A stretch of 64,000 nt of DNA from contig CAYTGM010000001.1 of assembly GCA_964437365.1 (NCBI GenBank), positions 372,001 to 436,000 on the forward strand, given 5' to 3'. Position numbers and translations under genes: made by a program. Below are positions 52,520 to 62,320 of the stretch, one piece after another; position 1 is the first letter of the stretch, and the number at the start of each line of letters is the position of its first letter. The DNA is from CAYTGM01 sp964437365 (GTDB lineage: Bacteria > Sumerlaeota > Sumerlaeia > SLMS01). The notes under the pieces are model-generated. The model was not told the origin of the DNA. It did not search any database and saw only the letters and a program-made list of their open reading frames with translations.

Positions 52520-54018
52520 TCTCTCTTCATCGCCTTGATTTGCTCAACGGTTCTGAATCGTTCTTCCTTGATTCTTTTTCGCATCGCTTTTTCATAGTAT
52601 TCCTGGTATTCTGTTTTATCCGGGTAGAGACCCGACCTCCTGGCTTCCTCGAGAGCTTTATCGACGACTGTGTCGATTGATGCTTCACCGGAGTCATAGG
52701 AACTACGTATCTCCGGGTAGATTTGAGCGAACTCCGGGCTCTCTTTAATCTGATGATAGATTTTTACTCCGTTCTCTTCTTTCTGTGCGTATATAAACTC
52801 ACTGGTTCCTGCATCATAAGTATCCTCGAAGAATACTCGGTCAGAGTCTCGCAGAAGATTTTCAATCATCATATCACCCTGCTTGTTCAGGACAGCAGTT
52901 GTGAAGGTTCCATCTTCTTCAGCATGAACAAGGATCTCGCAATCCTCGCATAGATTTCCTGGATAGGATATTTTCACAAGGTCGCCGCGGGGTATAATGC
53001 CTTCGAAAGGCTTCCCGATTTCAAACGTGATCCCTTGCATTTCGTTTTGGTTGAGTCCTTCAAAGATCTGCCCCTCCTCGAAGAGCCTTGCATATTCTGC
53101 TTCGCGATCCAAAAACAAAGTGTCAGAATGTTGATAGATATATGTCCCTGCTACAATACCTCCAGCAAGAACGATGTTACTGGCTATCTTGATGCCTGTT
53201 GCAGTGGCCATGGATTGAACTCCTGAGCTTACAAAGCCTTGAATCAAGGTAAAGAGGCCGCCCGATGTTGAGGCTTCCAATGCTACTGACGAAGTGCCCG
53301 ATGACTTGACCGCCGAGCTGATGATCGCGGCTTTCGCTTCAGGAGTAAGGGCAGAGGTCATTGCGATGACAGCAACTGTCTTCTTCACAGCTCTCCGTGT
53401 AGATCTCTGTTTCTTCAACGTCCGCTCAACTCGGTTCTCAAATTGGTCTTTCATAGTGCTGAGTGCCTGTTCTAATTGTCGTCCAATGGTTGAAGGGTGA
53501 ACTCCCAGCGACTGAGCAATTGTCCTTTTGGGGATTTCTTCCTGAAAGTGCATCAGGACAAGTTCTCTCTGTTTTTCTGGAAGTTCCCAGATGATCGACA
53601 TGAGCTTCTCACTTTCCCTCTTATCGTGAGCAGCTTCCCTCGGCGATTTTGTCGCTTCATCGGGTAGGTCATGAAGGGCCTCTTCCATTGGGAGCATTTT
53701 CAGAAGAGCAGAACGCGAAACGTTTCTTCTCATCCAGTCCATGGCAAGATTACGAGTCATTCGTGTCAGCCAGGCCATGAACTTCTTTTCGTCTTTCAGC
53801 TGATTGAGATTCAGGTAAATCCTCAAGAAGACCTCCTGAACAAGATCCTCTGCTGCCTCGCGGTTTTTTAACCGGGAAAGTGCAATGGCATAGACCAGCC
53901 CATAATGACGGTTGATCAGGATGTCGAACGCATCTGAATCGCCCTGTTTAGCCTTTAGAACGAGGTCAAGGTCTGCGTCATCCTTATGTGTAGGTCTTAG
54001 TGTCGTTGTCATCTGCAT
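52516..54018 (-). CDS. ECF sigma factor with a transmembrane C-terminal extension
   Basis: 500 residues. Residues 1-200 are an extracytoplasmic-function sigma factor: region 2 (FDILINRHYGLVYAIALSRL, AEDLVQEVFLRIYLNL, KKFMAWLTRMTRNLAMDWMRR) and region 4 (LPEKQRELVLMHFQEEI, IAQSLGVHPSTIGRQL). A basic linker (205-220) is followed by a hydrophobic stretch near residues 225-295, including GIKIASNIVLAGGIVAGTYI, a probable membrane helix. A 200-residue extracytoplasmic C-terminus (LCEDCEILVHAEEDGTF) is unassigned. This fused build may replace a separate anti-sigma factor. The downstream pseudopilin is translationally coupled. Confidence 0.88.
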   Translation of the reverse strand: MQMTTTLRPTHKDDADLDLVLKAKQGDSDAFDILINRHYGLVYAIALSRLKNREAAEDLVQEVFLRIYLNLNQLKDEKKFMAWLTRMTRNLAMDWMRRNVSRSALLKMLPMEEALHDLPDEATKSPREAAHDKRESEKLMSIIWELPEKQRELVLMHFQEEIPKRTIAQSLGVHPSTIGRQLEQALSTMKDQFENRVERTLKKQRSTRRAVKKTVAVIAMTSALTPEAKAAIISSAVKSSGTSSVALEASTSGGLFTLIQGFVSSGVQSMATATGIKIASNIVLAGGIVAGTYIYQHSDTLFLDREAEYARLFEEGQIFEGLNQNEMQGITFEIGKPFEGIIPRGDLVKISYPGNLCEDCEILVHAEEDGTFTTAVLNKQGDMMIENLLRDSDRVFFEDTYDAGTSEFIYAQKEENGVKIYHQIKESPEFAQIYPEIRSSYDSGEASIDTVVDKALEEARRSGLYPDKTEYQEYYEKAMRKRIKEERFRTVEQIKAMKRD

Positions 54019-54090
54019 CGTCTGTTTTCCGCCTTCTTACTAAATCAAGACGAAAAACTGAGAAGAATGTTGCGTGATTATTCAGAAAAA

Positions 54091-54942
54091 CTAATCACAA
54101 ACAAGGAATTTCAAGAAAGTTTTCAACCTCTTGAGGGGTAGGGAGTAGTGTCCATCGCCTTTAGACAGGTAAAGTCTTGATGTAGAAAGCTGGGAATTGA
54201 GTATTCGACTGGCAATTGGAGGAACAATGTAGTCAGATGTACCATGCCAGATCTGAATCGGTTGTTTGATTTCTTTGAGATCAAAGCCCCAGGGTCGGGA
54301 CAGCAGCTCCAAGTCTTGTAAGAGAGCTTCGGGACCCTGACGAAAACCTTCCAGAAAATCTAATCTGACTTGCTGTAGAAAGTTCTGTTTGAAAAGAACC
54401 TGACGGTCCGATCTTGAGAGCATAAGCCCAGAAAAAGGACCGCCGCTTTTAGTCGTGGGGTTCTTTAATGACCTCATCCACCTTCGAATAAGAATCCTCA
54501 GGAGTCCTTTGTAATAACCATGAGAGAGAAAGAAGTTTTTGATGGGATAATAGCTGGGCAAATCTTCAACTGGGCAAAGGCTTTCCAGCAAGACTACCTG
54601 CCTTACGCGGTTGGGTAATGACTTTGCACAAGCAAGGGCATAGGGGCCTCCACCGGAAACTCCAGCAACCGAGAATCGAGAGATCTTCATTGAATCAAGG
54701 ACTTGCTCAATATCATGCGGCCAGTCCAAGAGTGAGCGCTTCGGTACTGGATCAGATTTACCGTATCCAGGCCTGTCGAAGGTGATCAGACGTATATCGA
54801 ACTTCTTAAGTAGGTCGTCACTGACAGGGCGCTGGAATCGCGAACCGGGGATTCCGTGGAATAGAAAGATGGGTCTTCCATTTGGGCTTCCAATTTCGTC
54901 GAAGCACAGATTTCGCCCATTCTCTAAGGTAACGAATTCCAT
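54091..54942 (-). CDS. Alpha/beta-hydrolase-fold protein
   Basis: 283 residues from the ATG at 54942 (MEFVTLENGRNLCFDEIG). Oxyanion segment FLFHGIPGSRFQRP, nucleophile elbow GVSGGGPYALA, acid Asp in WHGTSDYIVPP and catalytic His in KGDGHYSLP are all present, so the triad is complete. It resembles the esterase/peroxidase-like group without a more specific assignment. No signal peptide. It is 72 bases from the sigma-factor gene on the same strand, but upstream of it, so the two may not be linked. Confidence 0.85.
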   Translation of the reverse strand: MEFVTLENGRNLCFDEIGSPNGRPIFLFHGIPGSRFQRPVSDDLLKKFDIRLITFDRPGYGKSDPVPKRSLLDWPHDIEQVLDSMKISRFSVAGVSGGGPYALACAKSLPNRVRQVVLLESLCPVEDLPSYYPIKNFFLSHGYYKGLLRILIRRWMRSLKNPTTKSGGPFSGLMLSRSDRQVLFKQNFLQQVRLDFLEGFRQGPEALLQDLELLSRPWGFDLKEIKQPIQIWHGTSDYIVPPIASRILNSQLSTSRLYLSKGDGHYSLPLKRLKTFLKFLVCD

Positions 54943-55080
54943 ATGAATCTTCCCTTCAGTCACAAGCCTCACCTGAAGAGGGTAGCAAACAAGTAGTCTC
55001 CTGTAAACCTGAAAGAGACACGCTCAATTCTCAAGGTTAAGGATTCAGAAGAAGTGAGAAATCCCCTCCTCACTCAGACT

Positions 55081-57753
55081 CTATTGATGCAGGGTGAGTG
55101 CAAAGATATATGCATCTTCGTCGATTTCTGGAAGAATAATTTTCGTCAGAACCTTATCCTTGTCTACATCGAGGGTTGTCGAAAAGAGCTCGCATGGCGG
55201 ACCCGAGAGACCCCAGGGAACGTAACGGTGAGGTGCTTTAAAAGCGACATGAAAACCTTCCGGGGGAGGTGTACACCACTCAGGAATCTGGGAGTTGATT
55301 TCATCCGTCGAACCGTCTTTATAGACAAGCGTAAAAGTTCCCGGGTGCTTTCCATCGTGACCGAAGCCTAGAAATGAAAGTCCCTGGTATCGTCCCTCTT
55401 GCAGCTCTATTTCCTGGGATTTAGGAAGGACAGCGGTTTTCCTTCCGTCAGAATAGTCTAACATCTGGTATGGGATACCATGTGAAAAGGCAATTCTGTT
55501 CGTTGGAAGCGGGTCAGCTGGGAAGCGGAACAGCCCCATTTCATCAGAGTCTTCTCGGTTCAGGAAATAGGATACCGGGTCAAAATTCGCATAGTCAGAA
55601 ATATCTATCGGAACCGACTCACCCAGGTTTTTTGAATCGACAACTTCGATCGTAGCAATTGCAGTCATCGTCGTATCAAATAGATCGACAGAAAGGGGTA
55701 CTGAATAAACTCCCTTGTCGGTTGCGGAATCAACGCCAATGACAAAGGGGAAACGGAGTCTTGATTCAGCTGGGATTGTCACGGTTGATTCTGATTCAAG
55801 TAGAATAAATCCGTCCGGGAGCTCTATATCCAGTGTAGAACCTATCTGGCGATTCATGGAATTTGTAATCTGAACTTCAAGAATAGAGCTCTTTCCTGCT
55901 GTTGCAAAGACTGTCCCCGGGACGGGCATAATATTGACAGGTACTACGTTGGGTATAGAACAGGGAATTGAATGAGCAAGATCATCAAGGTTTCTGCCCT
56001 CCGAGGACTCACCATCGGGAATATAGACAACGTAGGGAGCAATCTTTCCTTCCAGGTGAAACGTCGTCAGTTCAAATTCCCATGACGCGGTGATACTCTG
56101 ACCTGTTCCAAGAGAAGAGAACTCTGCTTCACCCTCGACAATTTCAGCTTTCCATTGTTCTGGTATACCCTGTAATTCGAGCCTTCCTGATAGATCAGAT
56201 AGTGTTGTATTAATCATTCGTGCCTCGACAGTCACACGATCACCGTAATTCACCTCCTCTGTTTCTGAGGAGATTTCAAGAAAAGGGTTTTCCTGATAGT
56301 TCAAGTCACGAAAAGCGAAATGCCTCTTCCCATCATTCTTCAGGACCACGGAAGCCGATTCGCCTGAACCGAGGCGAATGTCCAGTTCGTGAGAGGTTGA
56401 GTCTCGAGGGACCTTGATCACTTCTTCTATACCTTGATAATCACTACGAACGACTTCTACCTGCAGGAGTCGATCTGCCGAGGCAGGAGAGAAATACAGG
56501 TAAGTAGAAATATCGAGGTCATCATCGGAGGAATTGAAAAGTACCGCATTCATCAAGGCGCTTTCCGGTGATTTATCAAGAGAAGCCGTCAGTTTAAAGT
56601 CTCCCTGGCGGTTTCCGGTTTTTTGTGTATGTACGTTCTTTCCAATATGGTTCCTGAAGAGCCAGTACGGCCAGAAGGTTCCCGGAATGATACCTCCCCA
56701 GGCATCAACCAGTCCGAATGCATAGTTTCCTGATTCATTGAATTCCATGCAGCAGAAATGATGAACACCCAGCAATAGATCGCTGATTTCGAGGAATCCG
56801 AACTGGCGAGCCATGACAAACTTCATCTTTTCCCAGCCTTGAAACCAGCCGTCAGTCTCGGTGATCATCACTTTTCCATCTTCTTTTCCGGGCAATGAAC
56901 GAAACATCTCTGCGTATTTACGGACATGATTAATAAGTACTTCATGCCCCTGTCCTTGAGGTCCATAGTGCTGGAAAATCAAGTAGTCAGAGTAGGGACC
57001 ACATTCTTCGACGAACGTTTCCATCCAGAATTGAGGATCTTCGCCACTGTGTGTAATGGTAGGACCTCCGATAAGAACTCCTGGATATTCATTCCTGATT
57101 CTCCTGGCCGTTGTATTGTATAGATCAAACCAGTTCTCTCGAGTTCCCGTATAGAAATGGAAATTGGGTTCGTTCCAAATCTGAAGTAGACGCATGGTGG
57201 GAGAGTAATTATCATCGGAACCATTGTAAGATTCAACCACTGCAGCTGCAAACTCAGCCCATTCTTCATGACTCTCTACCGGGCTTTCCGGGTCGTCTGA
57301 TTTATTCCACTCAACATTATATCCGAGTAGAACGAGTGGTTCCATACCCAGATCATCGTGATAGACCTTTTCAAATTCATCACGGTTTTCGATAAATCGA
57401 ATCATCCTTTGATCATCGAACCCTTCCCAATTGAAGCTGCTCGGATCGTTATTATCGTTCTCTGGTTCCATGCGGTGGATCCAGGTTTCGAGTCGAGTTT
57501 GAGTATCTTTCGGGTTTGTCAGCTCAAATGTTTCCATGACCATGGGATTCTCTTCAACGTAGACCTGCATGAATCCCTGAGTGCTGAAAATAGCACGGTT
57601 CACATCTCCCGTGGTTTTACGGAAATCAACGATGGCACGAGCTTCGAACTCTTCCTCCGCGTTCAATGCACTTCCTGCCAGTGTCAGTGCAAGACCACCC
57701 GCCACGTAAATAGCCGGTTTAAGGTGCTGGGAAAATAAATTTTCAAAAATCAT
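55081..57753 (-). CDS. Secreted clan-A glycoside hydrolase, GH39-like
   Basis: 890 residues from the ATG at 57753 (GGAGAG nine bases upstream), with a signal peptide (AIYVAGGLALTLAGSALNAEEE). The (beta/alpha)8 domain carries the acid/base glutamate in QIWNEPNFHFYTG (E195) and a candidate nucleophile in MITETDGWFQGW (E299), about 100 residues apart as in clan GH-A. The fold and spacing suggest GH39 or a close relative (beta-xylosidase, agarase-like), but the substrate is not fixed. Two beta-rich C-terminal regions (about 500-900) with VVVPVNIMPVPGTVF and TLDIELPDGFIL look like Ig or carbohydrate-binding modules. Confidence 0.75.
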   Translation of the reverse strand: MIFENLFSQHLKPAIYVAGGLALTLAGSALNAEEEFEARAIVDFRKTTGDVNRAIFSTQGFMQVYVEENPMVMETFELTNPKDTQTRLETWIHRMEPENDNNDPSSFNWEGFDDQRMIRFIENRDEFEKVYHDDLGMEPLVLLGYNVEWNKSDDPESPVESHEEWAEFAAAVVESYNGSDDNYSPTMRLLQIWNEPNFHFYTGTRENWFDLYNTTARRIRNEYPGVLIGGPTITHSGEDPQFWMETFVEECGPYSDYLIFQHYGPQGQGHEVLINHVRKYAEMFRSLPGKEDGKVMITETDGWFQGWEKMKFVMARQFGFLEISDLLLGVHHFCCMEFNESGNYAFGLVDAWGGIIPGTFWPYWLFRNHIGKNVHTQKTGNRQGDFKLTASLDKSPESALMNAVLFNSSDDDLDISTYLYFSPASADRLLQVEVVRSDYQGIEEVIKVPRDSTSHELDIRLGSGESASVVLKNDGKRHFAFRDLNYQENPFLEISSETEEVNYGDRVTVEARMINTTLSDLSGRLELQGIPEQWKAEIVEGEAEFSSLGTGQSITASWEFELTTFHLEGKIAPYVVYIPDGESSEGRNLDDLAHSIPCSIPNVVPVNIMPVPGTVFATAGKSSILEVQITNSMNRQIGSTLDIELPDGFILLESESTVTIPAESRLRFPFVIGVDSATDKGVYSVPLSVDLFDTTMTAIATIEVVDSKNLGESVPIDISDYANFDPVSYFLNREDSDEMGLFRFPADPLPTNRIAFSHGIPYQMLDYSDGRKTAVLPKSQEIELQEGRYQGLSFLGFGHDGKHPGTFTLVYKDGSTDEINSQIPEWCTPPPEGFHVAFKAPHRYVPWGLSGPPCELFSTTLDVDKDKVLTKIILPEIDEDAYIFALTLHQ

Positions 57754-57846
57754 TGTGATTAACTCTCCAATCTCATTAGACACTGGAGCTAATCAAAGAT
57801 CAGAGTAATGTCAAACTCCCTTTTAAGAGAGGAGTATTCATCCGAG

Positions 57847-59211
57847 TCAGAATGTGGCATTCATGGTGTCGAACAATTGGTCCTGTGGAATATTATAGGT
57901 AAATTCGGCTGTGGTTTCACCTACACTATCAAGGATGGTTACATGAGGAACTCGATAGGCTCCGAATCTATAGGCAGTATGTTGATTCTCTTTGACGTTT
58001 TCGAAGACGCAGACAAAGTCCTGGGCAACTTGTTTGAACTCTTCTGTCAGCAGAACGTTGTTCTGAAAATCTTCGCAGGCTGTCACCCCTGGAACCATAA
58101 AGTAGACAAACATCGGTTTTCTATTTTCTCGTGCTTCTTCGACCACATCAACAAATGATTTGTGCCACTCGATATTCTGCAGGTTTTCCGAAGTTGTTTG
58201 GCGAACCTTTCCATTTCCCTGTGATGCAACAAGACTGACATTATTCGATCCTGAGGGCTCGGGGCGCCTCATCACGTGGATTTTTCGCGACTTGATATCA
58301 GAGATATACAAAAAGGCTCCGTTGAATGAAGTCGCACTGTCACACAAATGAGAGGTACGGTTTGCACTGTGAATTGTCGCCCTGCTATATCCCCCTTGTC
58401 GTTTGACGTCGAAAAGGGTATTCCCCGGTATTGGTGTAATCAAAAGATTTCTCGTAAGTGGGTCGATGAAGATTCCTTCCCCAGATCTTGGGTCAGATCT
58501 CGGGTCAATAATCGATTGATAGGAATAATCCTGAGGGTTCCATGGAGTTCCACCCCTCCACATGGTGATTCCACCCTGTGCAACACCAAATATCTCCTGG
58601 GATTTCAAATCGATAGAGATATCACGAACAAAGCCTGGTCTTGAAGGCTTGTCTGTTTTGCCGACAAGCGACCCATCTTGCGAATTATAGACATGCAGAA
58701 CGCCCCAGTCTACCAGAAGGATGACATAGTCACCCATCGTCTCTACTCCGAGGCACCTCTTGTTTGGCCTGACTTCACCACCAATGCCAAAATTCGTGTC
58801 CAGTGTACCATCAGGTTTATACTTTCTGAGAAAAGATGTACCGGGGTCTCCGGTGTCGCCACTTACGTATATATTAGATTGGGTATCGCTGGCAATTCCT
58901 CCGTATCCTCTCTGAGGGCTGAAGGGTACGGAAAGAAGTTCTCTCACCTCTGGGGTGGCAGAATTGGGATTTCTTATAAGAAGCGCTGGAAGATCGCGCA
59001 CCAGTTTGTCTTCCATGCTGACATTGTTAAACGTTGCTGCAAGAAGTTCACCACCTGGTGTTGTTGCGAGGAAACTGTAACTGAGTTCGGGAACATTCAG
59101 CGCTCCCACTGATTGCCAGTCCGCATAGACACGCTCTTTAGGCGTGAGCAGAAAAGTCAAGATTGAGACGAGAAAGACGGTCGCTTTTGAGAGAGTTAAA
59201 GCAGGTCTCAT
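57847..59211 (-). CDS. Secreted beta-propeller protein with a C-terminal thioredoxin-fold domain
   Basis: 454 residues from the ATG at 59211, which has AGGGGGT seven bases upstream and opens a signal peptide (ALTLSKATVFLVSILTFLLT). Residues about 40-340 show repeated NHL/propeller-like strands (IASDTQSNIYVSGDTGDPGT, DISIDLKSQEIFGVAQGGI). The last 110 residues resemble a thioredoxin_7/DUF255-type domain (EARENRKPMFVYFMVPGVTACEDFQNNV, YRVPHVTILDSVGE), but the CxxC is replaced by VTAC, so a redox role is doubtful. Lies 93 bases from the glycoside hydrolase on the same strand. Confidence 0.7.
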   Translation of the reverse strand: MRPALTLSKATVFLVSILTFLLTPKERVYADWQSVGALNVPELSYSFLATTPGGELLAATFNNVSMEDKLVRDLPALLIRNPNSATPEVRELLSVPFSPQRGYGGIASDTQSNIYVSGDTGDPGTSFLRKYKPDGTLDTNFGIGGEVRPNKRCLGVETMGDYVILLVDWGVLHVYNSQDGSLVGKTDKPSRPGFVRDISIDLKSQEIFGVAQGGITMWRGGTPWNPQDYSYQSIIDPRSDPRSGEGIFIDPLTRNLLITPIPGNTLFDVKRQGGYSRATIHSANRTSHLCDSATSFNGAFLYISDIKSRKIHVMRRPEPSGSNNVSLVASQGNGKVRQTTSENLQNIEWHKSFVDVVEEARENRKPMFVYFMVPGVTACEDFQNNVLLTEEFKQVAQDFVCVFENVKENQHTAYRFGAYRVPHVTILDSVGETTAEFTYNIPQDQLFDTMNATF

Positions 59212-59356
59212 GTCGTACACCCCCTGTGTATTCGGCTTCATCCATCTAACCATGAAGATAATCATGAGGAGACTTGGAAGCAACCTTTTAAGGGGTGTGT
59301 AATCTTATTCACACAAGAAAAGTTTGGGCTGGTGACTGATTGCCTTGAGAATTCAA

Positions 59357-60163
59357 TCAATGACCCATGTAGCGCCAATGCCAGGGTTCGCTGATGTAAC
59401 CGGTTTCGGTAATATTATCGTCCGTGTACGAACGGCGAAATCCGAACCTGGCAGCATTCTTTTCAAGCCATTTTACCCACTTCGTCTCTTGAAACTCATG
59501 GGCAAAATTGTATTCTTGATCAGGATCAGTCAAATCCACTGTTGTCCCAAGCTGATGCTCACTATGTCCAGGCCGAGCTCCATAGCGTTGACCGGCACCG
59601 CTCTTTCGGATCGAGTTCTTGTAGAGGTTCTCCTGGTAAGGACCGGACCGATAAGAAGATATCACTTTAAGTTCAATCTGTTCTGTCATTGCTGCATCCA
59701 GCATCTTTACTAACTCAGATAATGCTTCTTTGCGCAGCTTGTACTCTTTGCCGTCATCTATACAGTATTTTTTCGGAATATCCTGTAAGTCATCTGGCTC
59801 ATAAGAAATAGGAACACCCCACCAGCGGTCGACCACTTCTTTACCGATCGTGAGATTTCCTTCCTGACGATTCTCAGGATGGATCCTGATGAGGCCCGTC
59901 AAGGAAACGAATCCCTTCAAACCGCTGCAACTGGCCTGTAACCATTCTTCATCTGTTTCAGGATGAATCGTGATTTCTGACCCTTCTACAGTATCCCCTT
60001 TTTTCAGTACCTTCAGTTCATGGCCGCTTGAATCAGGTGAATCCCGCATCTCGAGTATGTCGAAATAGACTTCCCACGGGGCATTGAGAGCTTCGTTTGC
60101 TGAATTTTCGGACATTAAAACTTGATCCTCAGTGATGGAGTAACGCTTGATGCGTGTTATCAC
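59357..60163 (-). CDS. M15-family (VanY-like) peptidase
   Basis: 268 residues without an obvious signal peptide. The C-terminal domain (about 150-268) has the D-Ala-D-Ala carboxypeptidase/VanY pattern: VISSYRSGPYQENLY, GHSEHQLGTTVDL (His/Asp zinc ligands) and SEPWHWRYMGH (Glu and His ligands). The N-terminal half looks like a small SH3-like domain (LKKGDTVEGSEITIH, EWLQASCSGLKGFVSL). It could trim peptidoglycan stem peptides, but the lack of a clear export signal leaves its location open. Confidence 0.82.
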   Translation of the reverse strand: MITRIKRYSITEDQVLMSENSANEALNAPWEVYFDILEMRDSPDSSGHELKVLKKGDTVEGSEITIHPETDEEWLQASCSGLKGFVSLTGLIRIHPENRQEGNLTIGKEVVDRWWGVPISYEPDDLQDIPKKYCIDDGKEYKLRKEALSELVKMLDAAMTEQIELKVISSYRSGPYQENLYKNSIRKSGAGQRYGARPGHSEHQLGTTVDLTDPDQEYNFAHEFQETKWVKWLEKNAARFGFRRSYTDDNITETGYISEPWHWRYMGH

Positions 60164-60226
60164 ATGCCATTTTTCCTCAAATCGTCAATCATTGATCGGG
60201 GGGAAGATTGACGGATTTATCTGGAA

Positions 60227-60559
60227 ATGAATGAGAAAGGACGGAAAGCATTGGAAGAAGACAAGAATGAACAGCTAAAGCCAGATGCTGATAACTCTTC
60301 TGGTAAAGAGGATCAGGCTGCGGCTTACTGGAAGGCGAATGTTACTCTTATAGGAATTCTGCTGAGTATCTGGTTTCTCTGCTCAATCGTTGGCGGAATT
60401 CTTTTTGTCAACCAGCTCAATCATTTCACCATCGGTAAGCTGCCGTTCGGATTCTGGCTCTCAAACCAGGGGTCTATCATCATATTCGTGATTCTGATCA
60501 TGATCTACGCGTTCGGCATGGATCGGATTGAAAAAAAGTATCACGTGGATAAGGACTGA
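60227..60559 (+). CDS. DUF4212 small subunit of a sodium:solute symporter
   Basis: 110 residues with a hydrophilic N-terminal tail of 35 residues and two membrane helices (TLIGILLSIWFLCSIVGGIL; QGSIIIFVILIMIYAFGMD). The YWKANVTLIGILLSIWF and FWLSNQGSIIIFV motifs are diagnostic of DUF4212, which always accompanies the VC_2705-type symporter. It lies 6 bases before the large subunit. The ribosome-binding site is not strong. Confidence 0.92.
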   Translation: MNEKGRKALEEDKNEQLKPDADNSSGKEDQAAAYWKANVTLIGILLSIWFLCSIVGGILFVNQLNHFTIGKLPFGFWLSNQGSIIIFVILIMIYAFGMDRIEKKYHVDKD

Positions 60560-60565
60560 TAGAAG

Positions 60566-62251
60566 ATGACGACAACCGCCTGGACCTTTACGTTTGTTCT
60601 GATTACTTTCATGCTATACCTGGGAATCGGCTGGTGGGCGCGAGTGCGCGAAAGCTCTGGTTTCTTCGTCGCCGGTCGAGGAGTACCTGCGGTGGCAAAC
60701 GGGATGGCCACTGCTGCCGACTGGATGTCAGCGGCTTCCTTTATCAGTATGGCCGGTCTGATCTCATTTATGGGCTTTGATGGATCGATGTATCTGATGG
60801 GCTGGACCGGAGGCTATGTCCTGCTCGCTCTTTTGCTGGCTCCCTACTTAAGAAAATTCGGCAAATATACGGTGCCTGATTTTATCGGTGATCGCTATTA
60901 TTCCAATGTGGCTCGTGTTGTAGCCGTTATCGCGGCGATCTTCGTTTCGATCACCTATGTTGCCGGGCAAATGCGCGGAGTTGGAATCGTCTTCAGCCGC
61001 TTTCTCGAAGTTCAAGTCGAAACCGGTGTCATTATTGGTATGGTGATCGTCGGTTTCTTTTCCGTTCTCGGGGGCATGAAGGGAATTACATGGACTCAGG
61101 TCGTGCAATATGTTGTTCTCATTATTGCCTACCTGATCCCTGCTGTCGCACTCGCATCGATGCTCACAGGTTACAAGATTCCACAATTCGCTCTCACCTT
61201 TGGTGATATCAGTACAAAGCTCAATGACCTTCATACAGATCTTGGGTTTGGTGCCTATACAGAGCCTTTTACGAGCAAATCCCAGATTGACATGCTCTTT
61301 ATTACCATCGCTCTGATGGTTGGTACTGCCGGACTTCCACATGTTATCGTTCGCTTCTATACCGTGAAGAATGTTAGAGCTGCCCGCTTTAGCGCCATGT
61401 GGGCGCTGATCTTTATCGCAATTCTCTATACCACCGCACCAGCGCTGGCCATGTTCGCACGTTACGAGATGCTCAATACTCTTCACGATCAGGAGTTAAC
61501 AGAAATTAGAGAACTGGAATGGGTGAATAAGTGGGAAGCAACGGGTCTGTTAAATCTGGATGATAAAGATGGGGACGGCCGTGTGATCATCAACGACGAC
61601 CCTGAGATCAGTGAAGTAACAATTGATCGAGATATTGTTGTGTTGGCAACACCCGAAATCGCACGACTGGCCCCCTGGGTGATCGCTCTGGTGGCTGCCG
61701 GAGGACTCGCTGCTGCGCTGTCAACAGCCTCCGGTTTGTTGCTGGTTCTCAGCAGTGCAATTGCGCACGATATATACTATCGCCTGATCAACCCGGAAGC
61801 TGATGAAACGCACCGCGTCTTTGTTGGAAGAATCATGGTTATTGTTGCCGTGATTGTGGCAGGATTGTTTGGTATATACCCACCAGGTTTTGTGGCACAG
61901 GTTGTTGCAATTGCTTTCGGCCTTGCTGCGGCCAGTTTCTTCCCGGTGATCCTGCTTGGGATCTTTGATTCGCGCATGAATAAAGAAGGTGCCATTGCTG
62001 GTATTTCCGTGGGGCTTCTTACAACGCTCGCCTATGTGATTCATCTGAAATTCCTTGGGGGATCACCCTGGTTCTTTGGAATTTCAGCGGAAGGTATTGG
62101 AACGGTTGGGATGCTTCTCAACTTCGCAGTCTCTCTGACTGTTTCTCGACTCACGCCTGCACCTCCTGTTCACATTCAAGAGTTGATTAAGAACATACGA
62201 GATCCACGCCATCCTGGACAGGCGGCTATTCTGGACGAATCTACAGAATAA
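60566..62251 (+). CDS. Sodium:solute symporter, VC_2705/ActP-like large subunit
   Basis: 561 residues with about 13 membrane helices. Motifs include FFVAGRGVPAVANGMATAADWMSAASF (SSS core), YVAGQMRGVG and PWVIALVAAGGLAAALSTASGLLLVLSSAIAHD. A hydrophilic loop near residues 335-360 has the EF-hand-like sequence DDKDGDGRVIINDDPE, common to this subfamily, and may bind calcium. Substrate is probably a small organic acid such as acetate, but not certain. Paired with the DUF4212 gene; a terminator follows. Confidence 0.93.
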   Translation: MTTTAWTFTFVLITFMLYLGIGWWARVRESSGFFVAGRGVPAVANGMATAADWMSAASFISMAGLISFMGFDGSMYLMGWTGGYVLLALLLAPYLRKFGKYTVPDFIGDRYYSNVARVVAVIAAIFVSITYVAGQMRGVGIVFSRFLEVQVETGVIIGMVIVGFFSVLGGMKGITWTQVVQYVVLIIAYLIPAVALASMLTGYKIPQFALTFGDISTKLNDLHTDLGFGAYTEPFTSKSQIDMLFITIALMVGTAGLPHVIVRFYTVKNVRAARFSAMWALIFIAILYTTAPALAMFARYEMLNTLHDQELTEIRELEWVNKWEATGLLNLDDKDGDGRVIINDDPEISEVTIDRDIVVLATPEIARLAPWVIALVAAGGLAAALSTASGLLLVLSSAIAHDIYYRLINPEADETHRVFVGRIMVIVAVIVAGLFGIYPPGFVAQVVAIAFGLAAASFFPVILLGIFDSRMNKEGAIAGISVGLLTTLAYVIHLKFLGGSPWFFGISAEGIGTVGMLLNFAVSLTVSRLTPAPPVHIQELIKNIRDPRHPGQAAILDESTE

Positions 62252-62276
62252 GAATTGATTCAGTCTATATGAAAAT

Positions 62277-62314
62277 GAGTGCCGGCAAATCGTTCCAGAG
62301 ATTTGCCGGCACTC
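62277..62314. terminator. Perfect hairpin between convergent symporter and pabB genes
   Basis: GAGTGCCGGCAAATC (62277-62291) and GATTTGCCGGCACTC (62300-62314) form a 15-bp perfect stem with an 8-base loop. Outer bases ATATGAA and TTCATAT extend it after a bulge. U-runs are weak on both sides, but the position between converging genes suggests a bidirectional terminator. Confidence 0.7.
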
Positions 62315-62320
62315 TTCATA

